NCBI RefSeq assembly: GCF_002761295.1
Contig: NZ_CP017881.1
Location: 283,213-347,212 of the forward strand
DNA from: Methanohalophilus portucalensis
GTDB lineage: Archaea > Halobacteriota > Methanosarcinia > Methanosarcinales > Methanosarcinaceae
Direction: 5' to 3'
DNA: 64,000 nucleotides
Positions 35,126 through 45,747 of this stretch are shown in pieces. The translations under genes and the position numbers were made by a program. The notes under the pieces were generated by a model that saw only the letters and a list, made by a program, of their open reading frames with translations, was not told the origin of the DNA and made no database searches. Position 1 is the first letter of the stretch. The number at the start of each line of letters is the position of its first letter.

Positions 35126-35194
35126 AGTTCATTGAAATGAATAGATAAGAAATATCAACTATAAATCTGATAATATTACAAAGAGGTAATCTAT

Positions 35195-37066
35195 ATGGGT
35201 AAAATACTTGGAATTGATCTGGGAACTACAAATTCCTGCATGGCAGTGATCGAAGGTGGCGAACCAACTGTATTACCAAATGCAGAAGGTAGCAGGACGA
35301 CTCCCTCTGTTGTGGGATTCTCAAAGAAGGGAGAAAAACTTGTGGGCCAGGTAGCCAAAAGACAGATGGTGGCAAATCCGGACAATACGGTAAGTTCAAT
35401 CAAACGTCATATTGGTGAAGGGGACTATCAGGTAACTCTCAATGGCAAGGAATATACGCCACAGGAAATTTCTGCAATGATACTGCGCAAACTCAAGGAA
35501 GATGCAGAAAGTTACCTTGGTGAAACAATTACAGATACTGTAATCACAGTCCCTGCTTATTTCAATGACTCCCAGAGACAGGCTACAAAGGATGCCGGTA
35601 AGATCGCAGGGCTTGAAGTTAAGAGGATCATAAATGAGCCCACAGCAGCTTCTCTGGCATATGGACTGGATAAAGAAACCGGTGACCACAAGATTCTTGT
35701 TTACGATCTTGGAGGCGGTACTTTTGATGTGTCCATCCTTGAGTTGGGAGAAGGTGTTTTTGAAGTACTTTCCACAAGTGGTGATACCCATCTTGGAGGA
35801 GATGACTTCGATGACAGGATTGTCAACCACATCATAAGCGAATTCAAAAAGGAAGAAGGTATCGATCTATCTGGTGACAAGGCAGCAATGCAGAGGTTCA
35901 AGGATGCTGCGGAGAAGGCCAAGATTGAATTATCCGGCGTGGGTACCACAAATATCAACCTTCCTTTCATTACAGCTGATTCAAACGGTCAGCCAAAACA
36001 TGTTGACATAGATATTACGAGAGCACAGTTCGAAAAGATGACTGAGGATCTTCTCGACAAGACCCTCCAATCCATGAAAAAAGCGCTCAGCGATGCAAAC
36101 CTTAAAACTTCAGATATCGAAAAGATCCTGCTAATTGGTGGTTCTACCAGAATGCCTGCAGTTGTCAGGACTGTGAAAGAATTCATTGGTAAGGATCCGT
36201 ACAAGAATATCAATCCTGATGAAGCGGTTGCTGTGGGTGCTGCCATACAGGCCGGTGTAATGGGAGGAGAAGTTGAAGATGTATTGCTGCTGGATGTCAT
36301 TCCTCTGACCCTTGGTATCGAAACAATGGGTGGCGTTGCAACGCCCTTGATTGAGAGGAATACCACTATTCCTACACGTAAGAGTCAGGTGTTCTCGACA
36401 GCTGCGGATAACCAGAGTTCTGTGGAAATTCACGTATTGCAGGGTGAAAGAGGCGTTGCTTCTGCCAACAAGACCCTCGGACGTTTTATCCTTGACGGCA
36501 TACCACCTGCACCGCGGGGAATGCCACAGATCGAAGTAACTTTCGATATAGATGCCAATGGTATCCTCAATGTTTCTGCAAAAGATAAGGGAACCGGCAA
36601 AGAGCAGTCTATAACTATCGAGAAGCCAGGCGGTCTTTCTGATGAGGAGATCGACCAGATGGTCAAGGATGCAGAGGCACATGCTGAAGAGGATAAGGCA
36701 AAGAAAGAAGAGGTTGAGGCAAGGAATAATGCAGAAACCCTGGTAAGTTCTGCCGAGAAATCTCTCAAGGAGGCAGGAGACATTGCTTCAGATGAGCAGA
36801 AATCCAAGGTAGAATCTGCGATTTCAGATCTCAATACTGCTCTTGAAGGTAGTGACATTGAAGCAATCAAGAGTAAAACCGAGACTTTGCAGGAAGCAAT
36901 GTATGAAATCTCTGCCCTTCTTTACCAGAAGGCACAGGAAGAGGCTGAAGCTTCCGGACAGGCAGCAGGCGGAGAAGGTGCTTCTACATCTGGTGCTGAA
37001 GGCGGATCAGATGAAGATGTTGTCGATGCTGACTTTGAAGAAGTAGACGACAACGACAAAAAGTAA
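35195..37066 (+). CDS. dnaK: Chaperone DnaK (Hsp70)
   Basis: A 623-residue Hsp70. ATPase signatures are intact: [13 protein letters not shown] at the start, [14 protein letters not shown] near residue 170 and [20 protein letters not shown] near 310. The substrate domain and a helical lid follow, and the tail is acidic and Gly/Ala-rich, ending [14 protein letters not shown] precedes ATG 35195. The protein is of bacterial type; Hsp70 genes in mesophilic archaea are accepted to come from bacterial transfer. A CTATAAATC element near 35158 suggests an additional own promoter. Confidence 0.97.
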   Translation: MGKILGIDLGTTNSCMAVIEGGEPTVLPNAEGSRTTPSVVGFSKKGEKLVGQVAKRQMVANPDNTVSSIKRHIGEGDYQVTLNGKEYTPQEISAMILRKLKEDAESYLGETITDTVITVPAYFNDSQRQATKDAGKIAGLEVKRIINEPTAASLAYGLDKETGDHKILVYDLGGGTFDVSILELGEGVFEVLSTSGDTHLGGDDFDDRIVNHIISEFKKEEGIDLSGDKAAMQRFKDAAEKAKIELSGVGTTNINLPFITADSNGQPKHVDIDITRAQFEKMTEDLLDKTLQSMKKALSDANLKTSDIEKILLIGGSTRMPAVVRTVKEFIGKDPYKNINPDEAVAVGAAIQAGVMGGEVEDVLLLDVIPLTLGIETMGGVATPLIERNTTIPTRKSQVFSTAADNQSSVEIHVLQGERGVASANKTLGRFILDGIPPAPRGMPQIEVTFDIDANGILNVSAKDKGTGKEQSITIEKPGGLSDEEIDQMVKDAEAHAEEDKAKKEEVEARNNAETLVSSAEKSLKEAGDIASDEQKSKVESAISDLNTALEGSDIEAIKSKTETLQEAMYEISALLYQKAQEEAEASGQAAGGEGASTSGAEGGSDEDVVDADFEEVDDNDKK

Positions 37067-37136
37067 TCGAATTCAGGCAGGATTCCTCCCTGCCTATTAT
37101 ATTTTATAAACAAAAGACATCTTTACAGGTTTTCCC

Positions 37137-38333
37137 ATGTCTACAAAGCGTGATTACTACGAAATACTGGGTATTTCCAAGGACGCATCAGCCAGCGATA
37201 TAAAGAAAGCTTATCGAAAGCTTGCAATGAAATACCATCCGGACAAAAATAAGGAACCGGATGCTGAGGAAAAGTTCAAGGAGATATCCGAAGCCTATGC
37301 CGTCCTTTCTGATGAGGAAAAGAGAGCACAATATGATCGCTTCGGACACGCGGGAATTGATAATCAGTATTCGGAAGAAGATATATTCCGTACAGCCGAT
37401 TTCGGAGGTTTCGAGGATATCCTCGAGCATATCTTTGGCGGCGGATTCGGTGGTTTTGGTGGCTTTGGCGGATTCGGCGGCTCACGCAGTTCACGCCGGG
37501 GCCCACAGAGAGGTTCTGACCTGAGATATGACATGGATATTACCCTCAAACAGGCTGCATTCGGAGACAAGGTTAACATCGATGTTCCACGGGCACATAA
37601 TTGTGACACCTGTGGTGGAACAGGGGCCAAACCCGGTACAGAACCAGTCAAATGTTCTAACTGCGGTGGCAGTGGACAGGTAACCCATGCCCGTCGTACT
37701 CCCCTTGGTAATTTTATGACAGCCACTACCTGTGACAAATGTCACGGCAGGGGACAGATAATTGAATCACCCTGTGAAACCTGTAATGGTACCGGCAAAG
37801 TCAGAAAGACAAAGACCATTGAGGTAACTATTCCCAAAGGTGTGGAAACCGGTCTGCGTTTGAAAATGACTGGAGAAGGAGAAGCCGGAAGTCCAGGTGC
37901 TCCGCCGGGGGATCTTTACATTGTACTTCATGTTAAGCCTCATGAACTCTTTGAAAGAATGGGTGACGACATAGTATGTGAAATTCCCATCTCATTTGCA
38001 CAGGCTGCTCTGGGTGACAGTATACAGGTTCCCACTCTTTACGGGGATGTAAAGATGAATATAAAACCCGGCACCCAGACCCATTCAGTATTGCGTCTTA
38101 AAGGCAAGGGGATGCCGCATCTGCATGGGCATGGACAGGGGGACCAGCTCGTAAAAGTTATCGTACAGACCCCTACAAAGCTCAATGAGGAACAGAAAAA
38201 GCTCCTCAAGGAATTTGACAGTCTGGGTGGAGGATCCGCCGGCTCAGGTAAAGGTGGTGTTTTTGATAAATTCAAAAATGCTTTTGAATCTGTAATCTCT
38301 CCTGATGACTCTCCGGGCGATTCTACTGCCTGA
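37137..38333 (+). CDS. dnaJ: Co-chaperone DnaJ (Hsp40)
   Basis: A 398-residue type I DnaJ. The J domain occupies residues 1-70 with the HPD triad in KYHPDKN. A Gly/Phe linker of GGFGGFGG repeats follows (about 95-120). The zinc-binding part has four CxxCxGxG repeats ([12 protein letters not shown] to CETCNGTG, about 150-220). The C-terminal substrate domains complete it. It follows dnaK by 70 bases. No HrcA/CIRCE-type element was seen, so regulation is probably archaeal. Confidence 0.96.
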   Translation: MSTKRDYYEILGISKDASASDIKKAYRKLAMKYHPDKNKEPDAEEKFKEISEAYAVLSDEEKRAQYDRFGHAGIDNQYSEEDIFRTADFGGFEDILEHIFGGGFGGFGGFGGFGGSRSSRRGPQRGSDLRYDMDITLKQAAFGDKVNIDVPRAHNCDTCGGTGAKPGTEPVKCSNCGGSGQVTHARRTPLGNFMTATTCDKCHGRGQIIESPCETCNGTGKVRKTKTIEVTIPKGVETGLRLKMTGEGEAGSPGAPPGDLYIVLHVKPHELFERMGDDIVCEIPISFAQAALGDSIQVPTLYGDVKMNIKPGTQTHSVLRLKGKGMPHLHGHGQGDQLVKVIVQTPTKLNEEQKKLLKEFDSLGGGSAGSGKGGVFDKFKNAFESVISPDDSPGDSTA

Positions 38334-38425
38334 TTTTTCTTTTTTCAGTAAGCTTTAACAACAATAGCATATATTATCGCTCAATCCAGTTTATTAATGT
38401 ATGTTAATTGGATAGAGGTGCCTTT

Positions 38426-39760
38426 ATGAAAATCATTGTCATAGGTGCAGGTGAAGTTGGGTATCATATAGCTAAATCACTGTACCTGGAAAATGATCTT
38501 GTTATCATTGATGAAGATGAAGATGCTTGCCTGAGAGTCGATGAATTCGATGTTCAGGTTATTCGGGGCAACGGAGCAAATGCTGCAATTCTTGAAAAAG
38601 TTTTGATCGGTGCAGATCTGCTTGTGGCTGTAACCGGTGATGATGAAGTAAACATAGTTTCATGCATGGCTGCTAAATTGATAAAACAGTCCAATAAGAA
38701 CTTCAAGACCATGGCAAGGGTCAGTAATCCTGATTATATAGATAGGCCGGTAGCCAAACGTACACAGGTTGGTATTGATGTAATGGTATGTCCTGAACTT
38801 GCCCTTGCATCTGAAGTTGCTGACATTTTATCAATTCCTTCTGCTATCGATTCTGAATCCTTTGCAGATGGAAAAGTAAAAATGATGGAGTTTGTTGTAA
38901 AGGACAATAGTAATATTGCAGGCAAACATCTTCGAGACGTAGATTTGCTCGATTGCTGTATCGTAAGTGCTCTTTTCAGAGGTTCGCAACTGATCATTCC
39001 TCATGGTGAAGATATTATTCAGGCCGGCGACCACATCGTAATTATTGGTAAAACAGAAGCAATGAAGGATATTTCTTCCTTTTTTGGCGAGATCAATAAA
39101 TCACGCAGCCGTGTGATGATAATCGGAGGGGGTGTAGTCGGGTTTTACCTGGCACAGCTACTTGAAAATACCCGTTTGAATGTAAAGATTATTGAAAAGG
39201 GTCGCCAAAGGTCTGAAATGGTAGCCGATAATCTTCAAAAGGCACTTGTTTTGCGTGGGGACGGTTCCGATCTGAATCTTCTAAAGGAAGAAGGTGTCGG
39301 TGAGATGGACGTAGTTATCTCTGTCACAGACAGTGATGAAAAGAATTTATTGTGTTCGCTAATGGCCAAACAGCTGGGGGCAAAGAAGGTAATTGTCAGA
39401 GCTGATCACTTTGATTACGTGCCACTTTTCGAAATGGTAGGTGTAGACCGTGCTGTCAGTCCCAGGGAAGCCACGGTTAATGAAGTACTCAAACTTACTA
39501 TGGGAACGGGCATCGAAGCCCTGACGACCATTGAAGGTGAAAAGGCAGAAATTATCGAATATACCGTATCTCGCAAATCAAGAGTGACAGGAAAGCTTCT
39601 AAAAGATGTTAATTTCCCGGATGATTCACTTGTAAGCATGGTAGTGCATGGAGGAGTTACTATTATTCCCCGGGGTAACTACAGGATAAGGGAGGGAGAC
39701 CACCTGCTTGTATTTTCCCTGCCCACGGCACATCAGGCCGTAGAAAAACTGTTCAAGTAA
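38426..39760 (+). CDS. trkA: TrkA-like potassium uptake regulator (two RCK units)
   Basis: A 444-residue cytoplasmic regulator of Trk-type K+ uptake. It has two TrkA-N Rossmann domains, each followed by a TrkA-C domain: IIVIGAGEVGYHIAKSL at residue 2 and VMIIGGGVVGFYLAQLL near 230. It is therefore a tandem RCK protein that binds NAD(H)/ATP. ATG 38426 has GAGGTG upstream; the in-frame start at 38408 has none. No TrkH membrane subunit lies in the window, so the partner must be encoded elsewhere. Confidence 0.92.
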   Translation: MKIIVIGAGEVGYHIAKSLYLENDLVIIDEDEDACLRVDEFDVQVIRGNGANAAILEKVLIGADLLVAVTGDDEVNIVSCMAAKLIKQSNKNFKTMARVSNPDYIDRPVAKRTQVGIDVMVCPELALASEVADILSIPSAIDSESFADGKVKMMEFVVKDNSNIAGKHLRDVDLLDCCIVSALFRGSQLIIPHGEDIIQAGDHIVIIGKTEAMKDISSFFGEINKSRSRVMIIGGGVVGFYLAQLLENTRLNVKIIEKGRQRSEMVADNLQKALVLRGDGSDLNLLKEEGVGEMDVVISVTDSDEKNLLCSLMAKQLGAKKVIVRADHFDYVPLFEMVGVDRAVSPREATVNEVLKLTMGTGIEALTTIEGEKAEIIEYTVSRKSRVTGKLLKDVNFPDDSLVSMVVHGGVTIIPRGNYRIREGDHLLVFSLPTAHQAVEKLFK

Positions 39761-39833
39761 GGGTAAATTTCTGGTGTCCATAGCCGGTGACTTGAGGATA
39801 GAGAAGCCGAAAACTCCTGAATTCTGGAAATAT

Positions 39834-39862
39834 AAAAAAAATCAGTCAAACTGATTCTTTTT
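39834..39862. terminator. Convergent bidirectional terminator hairpin
   Basis: AATCAGT-CAA-ACTGATT (39840-39856) forms a 7-base-pair stem. It is flanked by seven A on the left and by CTTTTT on the right, so both strands have a T-rich 3' side. It lies between the ends of trkA and the geranylgeranyl reductase gene and overlaps the last codons of the latter. Confidence 0.6.
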
Positions 39863-41074
39863 ATATTTGAATTCAAAGTTGTTGTTAACCACATCTCTGA
39901 AAAGACCCCTCAGGTCCCATAATAGTTTCTTGTTTGCTTTGAATAGGGCATAAAGCAGGTCTTTAAGACTCAGGCTATAAAAATTAACATTGGACAGGGA
40001 TTGTGCAAGGTGATTGAGGTCCTTGTCTGTAAATTTGATAAATGTCTCTTTTACTACCAGGCTATATTCGATTTCCTTTCCGATGGTGGATCTCCAGAGA
40101 GTTTCATATTCGTTCAGGGTATCTGTGGTGTAATCTCCTTTTTTAATGGCATCCGCAGCAACTTCTGCAGCAATCTTTCCAGCTTCCATGGCATTGATTA
40201 TACCTCCTCCTGTAATTGGATCTGATTGGCGTGCAGCATCACCTACGAGGATTAACCCATCACTAACTGTTTTTTCGATGGGGCCACTAACGGGAACTCC
40301 TCCATAGACCATTTCGATGATCCTCCCCTCTGGGTAAACATCTCTCATAAATTTATCAAGATAGTCGATGGCTCTGTGGTCACCTGATTTACTTCCCAGA
40401 ATACCAACGCCTATGTTTGCCATATTTTCACCTTTCGGGAATACCCAGAGGTAGCCTGCTGGTGCAATTTCGTTTCCGAGATAAAAATCACAGAATTGTG
40501 GATCAATATCAATATTAGTAACAAGATATTGTACGCAGGTTTCCATATCGGTTGGTTTCAGGGAGGTATCGATCCCGGCCCATCTGCCTACCTTTGATTC
40601 CATACCGTCAGCGCCGATCACGATCTTTGAGCGTATTTCGTATTCCTCGCCCAGGTACATTGCATAAATTCCGCATACAACACCTTTTTCCATTATAAGC
40701 CCGGTTGCCCGTGTCTTGACCCTAACTTCTGCACCTGCCCTGGCACACTGGTCCACAAGGGCACGGTCGAAAACTTTTCTCTCAAGGACGTAACCTACCT
40801 CTCCTCCGGACATTTCTTCACTCATTTCAACCATTGTGCCGTCAGGGGAATATATGCGGGAGCCTGTAAGATCTGCACATATCCATCGTGGATCAGGTTC
40901 AATGTGGTCACTGAGGCAGATTTTAGAAACTCCCTCTGCACATCGCACAGGGTCTCCTATTTCCTGCCTTTTTTCGATAAGGAGTACATCAAGTCCGAGT
41001 TCTGCAGCATTTTTTGCGGCGATCGCTCCCCCGGGTCCACCACCTACGACTATTAAGTCATACATTTCTTTCAT
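39842..41074 (-). CDS. Digeranylgeranylglycerophospholipid reductase (geranylgeranyl reductase)
   Basis: A 410-residue flavoprotein that saturates the isoprenoid chains of archaeal lipids. The N-terminal FAD motif [21 protein letters not shown], the VRCAEGVSK segment (with the family's conserved Cys) and the second FAD motif [18 protein letters not shown] are present. Its ATG overlaps the stop of a 57-residue ferredoxin gene (ATGA). From memory, the Methanosarcina acetivorans reductase needs its neighbouring ferredoxin for full lipid saturation in E. coli, which fits this layout. Confidence 0.92.
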   Translation of the reverse strand: MKEMYDLIVVGGGPGGAIAAKNAAELGLDVLLIEKRQEIGDPVRCAEGVSKICLSDHIEPDPRWICADLTGSRIYSPDGTMVEMSEEMSGGEVGYVLERKVFDRALVDQCARAGAEVRVKTRATGLIMEKGVVCGIYAMYLGEEYEIRSKIVIGADGMESKVGRWAGIDTSLKPTDMETCVQYLVTNIDIDPQFCDFYLGNEIAPAGYLWVFPKGENMANIGVGILGSKSGDHRAIDYLDKFMRDVYPEGRIIEMVYGGVPVSGPIEKTVSDGLILVGDAARQSDPITGGGIINAMEAGKIAAEVAADAIKKGDYTTDTLNEYETLWRSTIGKEIEYSLVVKETFIKFTDKDLNHLAQSLSNVNFYSLSLKDLLYALFKANKKLLWDLRGLFRDVVNNNFEFKYKKNQFD

Positions 41075-41244
41075 TTATTCACCTCAATAGCTCCTACAGG
41101 GCAGATTTTGGCACAGAGACCACAACTTGTGCAGCAATCATTAGCTTCCACCCATGTTTCTACAAGCTCGAGGGCTCCGCTGGGGCATACACCCACACAT
41201 GCACCACAGTATCCGCACTTGTATCGATTTATCTTAATACTCAT
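41071..41244 (-). CDS. 2[4Fe-4S] ferredoxin paired with geranylgeranyl reductase
   Basis: A 57-residue ferredoxin. One cluster motif is C10-C13-C16-C20 followed by Pro. The other is C38-C41-C44-C48 followed by Pro, with an extra Cys at 37. Start ATG 41244 is followed directly by SIKINRYKC. The stop shares ATGA with the downstream reductase, so the two products are made together. The likely role is electron donor to the reductase. Confidence 0.9.
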   Translation of the reverse strand: MSIKINRYKCGYCGACVGVCPSGALELVETWVEANDCCTSCGLCAKICPVGAIEVNK

Positions 41245-41362
41245 CCAATCACCGAAATAAGATATGAATTTACCTTAATAACACATGTAAAGATATATGT
41301 TTTGTCAGTAAAGGTTTAAAATTATTACATTTTACCTTTTCAAGTATCATATATGCAGGAGA

Positions 41363-41370
41363 TTTATAAA
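41363..41370 (+). promoter_or_regulatory. TATA box of cutA
   Basis: TTTATAAA centred near 41366 predicts a transcript start near 41391. That lies after an in-frame ATG at 41378 and just before ATG 41393, so it decides the cutA start. Confidence 0.6.
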
Positions 41371-41392
41371 TTATTGCATGTTATCATTTATT

Positions 41393-41704
41393 ATGGAATT
41401 TATTATTGTTTATATCACAACTTCAGGTACAGTTGAGGCACGCAATATAGCATCCGAGTTAGTTTCCAGAGGTCTTGTCGCCTGCGTGAATATGTATCCT
41501 ATAAGATCGGTTTTTATGTGGAAGGGAGAAGTAAACGAGGACGATGAAGTCGTCCTTTTTGCCAAAACGACCAAGAACAATTTTGAACCTGTACGAGAGC
41601 TTGTGCGCAGCATACACAGTTATGAGTTACCTGCAATTGTTTCATGGGATATTGAGGCAGATACTGAATTTTTGGAATGGATCAGGACATCGGTATCTAA
41701 TTAA
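41393..41704 (+). CDS. cutA: CutA1-type divalent cation tolerance protein
   Basis: A 103-residue CutA1 protein, a trimeric PII-like fold of debated function (metal tolerance). The typical [26 protein letters not shown] start, the [20 protein letters not shown] core and the [12 protein letters not shown] segment are all present. ATG 41393 follows from the TATA box; the mRNA would be nearly leaderless. Its 3' end overlaps the end of convergent cofC by 8 bases. Confidence 0.92.
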   Translation: MEFIIVYITTSGTVEARNIASELVSRGLVACVNMYPIRSVFMWKGEVNEDDEVVLFAKTTKNNFEPVRELVRSIHSYELPAIVSWDIEADTEFLEWIRTSVSN

Positions 41705-42326
41705 AGGGGCTTATTTTCACCCTTCCTTTACCTTCCTTTTTACCGAATCTTTTTTCGGCATAATCCTTTGCAATTCCCTGTCCATGTAATAGGAGTTCTG
41801 TAATATCCTGTGGTTCATCAATATCCGTACTTGCAAGGAATGAATCATATACCCGAATAGAGAGTTTTTGTTGTGCGGCAATCATGCAGTGATTCTCAAA
41901 ACTTGAACCGTAGTATTTGACCCTGAAATTCTCAGGTTTGCGGATGAACAGTATATTTGTGCCGCCTCCTTTGCCCGGTACAATAGTCACATCCGCTTTA
42001 CTCGCTACTATATCTTTTATATGAATGAATTTCACAAGGGGCAGATCCGCCATAATGATCAGTATCGGCTCTTCCTTTTGAGAGAGATATTTATTCAAAC
42101 AATCGTTGAGGTCCGTGTCATCCTCAATTATATTTGCTTTCACTTCCTTTTTCACGTCACAGGCTTTGGGGGTGATTATATCTATATTCAGAATCCCACC
42201 CTTCCTTAAAGTTGCAACAACATCCAGAAGCATCTTTTCGACAAAGGTTTCCCTCTGCTCCTTTGTCATAACAGTTGAAAGCCTGGATTTGGCATTTTCC
42301 TTTTTGTAGGGTATTACTGCTCTCAT
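41697..42326 (-). CDS. cofC: 2-phospho-L-lactate guanylyltransferase (CofC)
   Basis: A 209-residue nucleotidyltransferase that activates 2-phospholactate (or a related three-carbon phosphate) with GTP for coenzyme F420 side-chain synthesis. Family features: [13 protein letters not shown] at the start, the DLPLV metal site (IIMADLPLV) and [15 protein letters not shown]. It is the last gene of the cofG-cofH-cofH-cofC operon and overlaps the preceding cofH stop by 4 bases. Confidence 0.93.
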   Translation of the reverse strand: MRAVIPYKKENAKSRLSTVMTKEQRETFVEKMLLDVVATLRKGGILNIDIITPKACDVKKEVKANIIEDDTDLNDCLNKYLSQKEEPILIIMADLPLVKFIHIKDIVASKADVTIVPGKGGGTNILFIRKPENFRVKYYGSSFENHCMIAAQQKLSIRVYDSFLASTDIDEPQDITELLLHGQGIAKDYAEKRFGKKEGKGRVKISPFN

Positions 42327-43393
42327 TTACATTCCCTGTAATGTGTATCTCGTCTGACAGGCCTGCGTCCGATTCCTCTGATGATCCATTGCATCTCTTC
42401 GGGGTGCAGGTATTCACCATTCTTTCCCCCGGATGCAACGGTGATCTGGTCTTCCATAAGTGTACCACCCAGGTCGTTGGCACCACAATTCAGGGCTACC
42501 TGTGCAAGCTTGTTTCCAAGTTTTACCCAGCTGGCCTGTATATTCGGTATATGTTTACTGAGGAGAACGCGTGCAATGGCATAGAATTTCAGGTCTTCTA
42601 TTCCACCCGGGCCATATCTCCCTTCTTTAATCATTTTTTTACCCACCCTGTTATTGTAGGGCAGAAATGGAAGGGGGACAAGTTCTGTGAATTTGCCCGT
42701 TTTTTGCTGGATATCCCTGAGTATAAGGAGGTGGTCGATTCGCTCCTTCCAGGTCTCCACATGGCCATACATAATGGTTGAATTTGTGACCAGACCTGCA
42801 TTATGTGCTGATTTAATTGTATCAATCCATTCTTCTGTAGTAATCTTTTCAGGACAAATTATATTTCGCACTCTTTGGCAGAGGATTTCCGCAGAGGTGC
42901 CTGTAAGGGTCCCCAATCCGGCTTCCAGCAATTTTGTGAATGCCTCTTCCAGAGAAATACCATCAACTCTGGCAGCGTGGTTGATCTCCATGGGAGAATA
43001 TCCATGAATGCTTATATCTGGATATTTTTCCTTGATCGCTCGTACGATCTCAAGGTAAAAATCAAGTTTGAGTTCAGGAAGAAAACCTCCCTGTATGCAA
43101 ATCTCGGTGGCGCCTGCAACATATGCTGTTTCCACCTTTTCCAGGATTTCCGGTATTGTCAGTATGTAACCGTCAGGCTGGTTGTATGAACAGAAATTAC
43201 ATTTCCCCCTGCACATATTGGTGATGTATACATTGCGATTCACAACATAGGTTACATCGTCACCGACTGATTCCCTGCGCAGCCGGTCTGCCATGTCAAA
43301 AAGTTCAAAAGGGTTTTCTTTGAGAAGTTTCAGGGCATCTTCCCTGGTGGCCAATCCGTTTCTAGCCCGATTTTCAATATCTTCAGGAATCAT
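42323..43393 (-). CDS. cofH: F0 synthase subunit CofH (copy 2 in operon order)
   Basis: A 356-residue radical SAM enzyme. CofH joins tyrosine to the flavin precursor, and CofG finishes the deazaflavin (F0) ring of coenzyme F420. The cluster motif is CRGKCNFC (CxxxCxxC) after [41 protein letters not shown] and the C-terminal [13 protein letters not shown] region are typical. Start and stop each overlap a neighbour by 4 bases. It resembles the upstream copy closely in architecture but differs throughout, so it is an old duplicate and appears intact. Confidence 0.92.
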   Translation of the reverse strand: MIPEDIENRARNGLATREDALKLLKENPFELFDMADRLRRESVGDDVTYVVNRNVYITNMCRGKCNFCSYNQPDGYILTIPEILEKVETAYVAGATEICIQGGFLPELKLDFYLEIVRAIKEKYPDISIHGYSPMEINHAARVDGISLEEAFTKLLEAGLGTLTGTSAEILCQRVRNIICPEKITTEEWIDTIKSAHNAGLVTNSTIMYGHVETWKERIDHLLILRDIQQKTGKFTELVPLPFLPYNNRVGKKMIKEGRYGPGGIEDLKFYAIARVLLSKHIPNIQASWVKLGNKLAQVALNCGANDLGGTLMEDQITVASGGKNGEYLHPEEMQWIIRGIGRRPVRRDTHYRECK

Positions 43394-44478
43394 TTCCCTG
43401 CCTCAATGCTTTCATAGAGAGTATTCCTTTGCACAGGTTTGCGGCCGGCCGTTCGGATCAACCATTTTATTTCGGAAACTTCCATACTTTCCCCGTTTTT
43501 TGCACCTGCAGAGCTGGAGATTTTCTCTTCCATCAATGTCCCCCCAACATCGTTGGCACCAGAGACAAGAGCTACTTGTGCAAGTTTCTTTCCGAGTTTG
43601 ACCCAGCTTGCCTGTATATTGGGGATGTGGGTATGCAGGAGGATCCGGGAGAGCGCATAAAACTGTAAATCCTCTATGCCGCCGGTGGCATACTTGCCTT
43701 CTTTTATCATCTTTTTGCCGATAGGATTGTTATAGGGCATGAACGGCAAAAGTACAAATTCGGTAAAACCAGCGGTTTTTTGCTGGATCTCCCTTATTTT
43801 CAGTATGTGATCTATCCTTTCTTCCTTTGTTTCCACATGCCCGTACATCATGGTCGCAGTAGTGGCAATTCCAAGCCTGTGGGCTGTAGTGATTACATTT
43901 TCCCACTGAAGGGTGTTCAGTTTGCCGGGACATATTATTTCGCGTACCCTGTCTGAAAGGATCTCTGCAGCAGTACCGGGCATAGTTTCAAGGCCACTGT
44001 TTTTGAGCCTTTTTATTGTGGATTCGATAGAAAGTCCGTTTTTCTTTGCAAGGTGGAAAATTTCCATCGGGGAATAGGCGTGAATATGTATGTCGGGATA
44101 ATTAGCTTTGATGGAACTAAGAATATTCTGGTAAAATTCCAGGTTTGCATCTTCAAGTAATCCGCCCTGGATACAGACTTCTGTAGCACCCAACTCAACA
44201 GCTTCTTTTGTTTTTTTGAGTATATCCGATTTTTCCAGAAGGTAATTTTCCTGGTGCTTGAAAGCACAGAAACCGCAGTTTCCGATGCATTGGTCTGTGA
44301 AATTGATATTTCTGTTGACAACATATGTCACATCATCGCCGACGGCTTGCTTGCGTAATCTGTCAGCAAGGGAAAATAGTTGTAAAGGGGGAACTTCCAG
44401 CAATTTGAGGGCATTTTCTTTTGTAACTTTTCCCTCATATGCCTGCTGTATGATATCATCAGGTATCGTGGTTTTCAT
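43390..44478 (-). CDS. cofH: F0 synthase subunit CofH (copy 1 in operon order)
   Basis: A radical SAM enzyme of about 362 residues with CIGNCGFC as the CxxxCxxC motif. It aligns along its whole length with the following gene: [41 protein letters not shown] and GANDVGGTLMEEKI. ATG 44478 is chosen because AAGGATT precedes it and an in-frame ATG at 44520 would overlap cofG. Why two CofH are kept is unknown; Methanosarcina species also carry two. Confidence 0.9.
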   Translation of the reverse strand: MKTTIPDDIIQQAYEGKVTKENALKLLEVPPLQLFSLADRLRKQAVGDDVTYVVNRNINFTDQCIGNCGFCAFKHQENYLLEKSDILKKTKEAVELGATEVCIQGGLLEDANLEFYQNILSSIKANYPDIHIHAYSPMEIFHLAKKNGLSIESTIKRLKNSGLETMPGTAAEILSDRVREIICPGKLNTLQWENVITTAHRLGIATTATMMYGHVETKEERIDHILKIREIQQKTAGFTEFVLLPFMPYNNPIGKKMIKEGKYATGGIEDLQFYALSRILLHTHIPNIQASWVKLGKKLAQVALVSGANDVGGTLMEEKISSSAGAKNGESMEVSEIKWLIRTAGRKPVQRNTLYESIEAGK

Positions 44479-44491
44479 AGGAATCCTTCTG

Positions 44492-45475
44492 TTATTTTCG
44501 ATAACCTTCGGAATTTGCAAGGGAATTTATTAATCCATCAAGTTGCTTACTATACCATCCACTTCTTATGTATTGCGGGTAGATTGGTAATCTTTCCTTT
44601 AATGGGATATCTCTTGCCATAGTTTTCAATTTTTCAACATCCGGCCATTCAGCTTCGGGATTAATCCAGTCAATCGTTGTGGGGGATATTCCTCCCAAAT
44701 CTTTGGCACCTGCTTTAATCAGCAGGTAAGGATCAATAAGGTTTGGGGCTACCTGCACTTCTACATCTGCAGGCAGAATACTCCTTGCAAGCTGTACAGT
44801 ATCGAGCATCTCTTCTTTTGATGGTGGCTTGATGCTTTCCATCCTGGTGCCAGGCTTGGGCATGAAATTCTGGATAATTACTTCCTGGATATGGCCATAT
44901 TTGAGCTGTATCTCTGCAATGGTTTCGAGGGAATAGATACGATTTTCGCGGGTTTCTCCGATACCTACAAGGATGCCTGTTGTGAACGGGATATGTAGTT
45001 TACCTGCATCTTCTATCATGCGAAGACGGATTTTGGGTTCTTTACCCGGCGACAGTTCATGGGCAGGTAATCGTGCAGTGGTTTCGAGCATGAGGCCCAT
45101 ACTTGCATTTACAGGTTTAAGGACCTCCATTTCTTCATAGGTCAGTATCCCGGCGTTTGTATGGGGCAACAGTCCTTTTCCAATTGCCATTTCACACAAT
45201 TTATAGACATAATCCACAGTTGAAGAATAGCCTCTACTTTCCAGCCACTCCATGTATTCGGGCACTTCCTCGGCATACTCTCCGAACACGAACAGGGCTT
45301 CCGTACAACCCGCCTTTTTTCCGTGGCTTAGAATATCACCTATCTCTTTTTCACCCATCAGTTGTGCATCAGGATGGGATGGCTCACGACGGAAGGTACA
45401 GTAATGGCAGTTGTTCCTGCAGATGTTTGTGACAGGAATGAATACATTACGTGCGAATGTGGCATACTCTGGCAT
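44492..45475 (-). CDS. cofG: F0 synthase subunit CofG
   Basis: A 327-residue radical SAM enzyme that, with CofH, makes the 8-hydroxy-5-deazaflavin F0. The motif CRNNCHYC follows FIPVTNI. The protein continues with the family's HTNAGILTYEEMEVLKPVNASMGLMLE and PNLIDPYLLIKAGAKDLGGISP blocks. It is the first gene of the F420 operon. A TATA box about 22 bases upstream and lack of a ribosome site indicate a leaderless mRNA. Confidence 0.94.
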   Translation of the reverse strand: MPEYATFARNVFIPVTNICRNNCHYCTFRREPSHPDAQLMGEKEIGDILSHGKKAGCTEALFVFGEYAEEVPEYMEWLESRGYSSTVDYVYKLCEMAIGKGLLPHTNAGILTYEEMEVLKPVNASMGLMLETTARLPAHELSPGKEPKIRLRMIEDAGKLHIPFTTGILVGIGETRENRIYSLETIAEIQLKYGHIQEVIIQNFMPKPGTRMESIKPPSKEEMLDTVQLARSILPADVEVQVAPNLIDPYLLIKAGAKDLGGISPTTIDWINPEAEWPDVEKLKTMARDIPLKERLPIYPQYIRSGWYSKQLDGLINSLANSEGYRK

Positions 45476-45490
45476 GAATGGAGAATGAAA

Positions 45491-45502
45491 TGATATATAT
45501 CC
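45491..45502 (-). promoter_or_regulatory. TATA box of the F420 (cof) operon
   Basis: Minus strand GGATATATATCA, centred about 22-25 bases before the cofG ATG at 45475, predicting a leaderless transcript. Confidence 0.6.
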
Positions 45503-45577
45503 TACATAAGATTAATGCAACACAAATACGGGTTTATATTATGGGACGTACATTTCTTTTCAGGGAGGTCCATACAA

Positions 45578-45739
45578 TTGCTTGAAGCACTGATTGAAAA
45601 ATGTCCTCGGGCGGGCAGGAAGAATGTTCTTTATTCTGCGTGTCGCTCTTGTGAAGACTTTGTGAAAGTGGATTGCATTTACATTGTCTGTGGCTATAAA
45701 GGCTATGCAAAGAGACGGTTTATTTATAAGCAAAATTGA
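45578..45739 (+). CDS. Small cysteine-rich hypothetical protein (TTG start)
   Basis: A possible 53-residue protein reading LLEALIEKCPRAGRK after the start, with Cys at five positions, including CRSC and VDCIYIVC. GGGAGGT at 45563-45569 is 8 bases before TTG 45578, whereas an in-frame ATG at 45515 has no site. It ends in the ribosome-site region of maf (TGA shared with the TTG before maf), so the two are probably cotranscribed. No family recognised. Coding status is moderate: the ribosome site and Cys pairs favour it, the small size does not. Confidence 0.45.
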   Translation: MLEALIEKCPRAGRKNVLYSACRSCEDFVKVDCIYIVCGYKGYAKRRFIYKQN

Positions 45740-45747
45740 GGCTGGCG

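Noticed and set aside
37440..37500. Short DNA repeat of GGTTTTGGTGGC type, at first suggestive of a tandem repeat
   Set aside because: It encodes the normal Gly/Phe linker of DnaJ.
34574..38333. Possible recent foreign island at grpE-dnaK-dnaJ
   Set aside because: The genes are of bacterial origin in an evolutionary sense, but codon use and flanks look like the surroundings and no mobile element or attachment site is seen.
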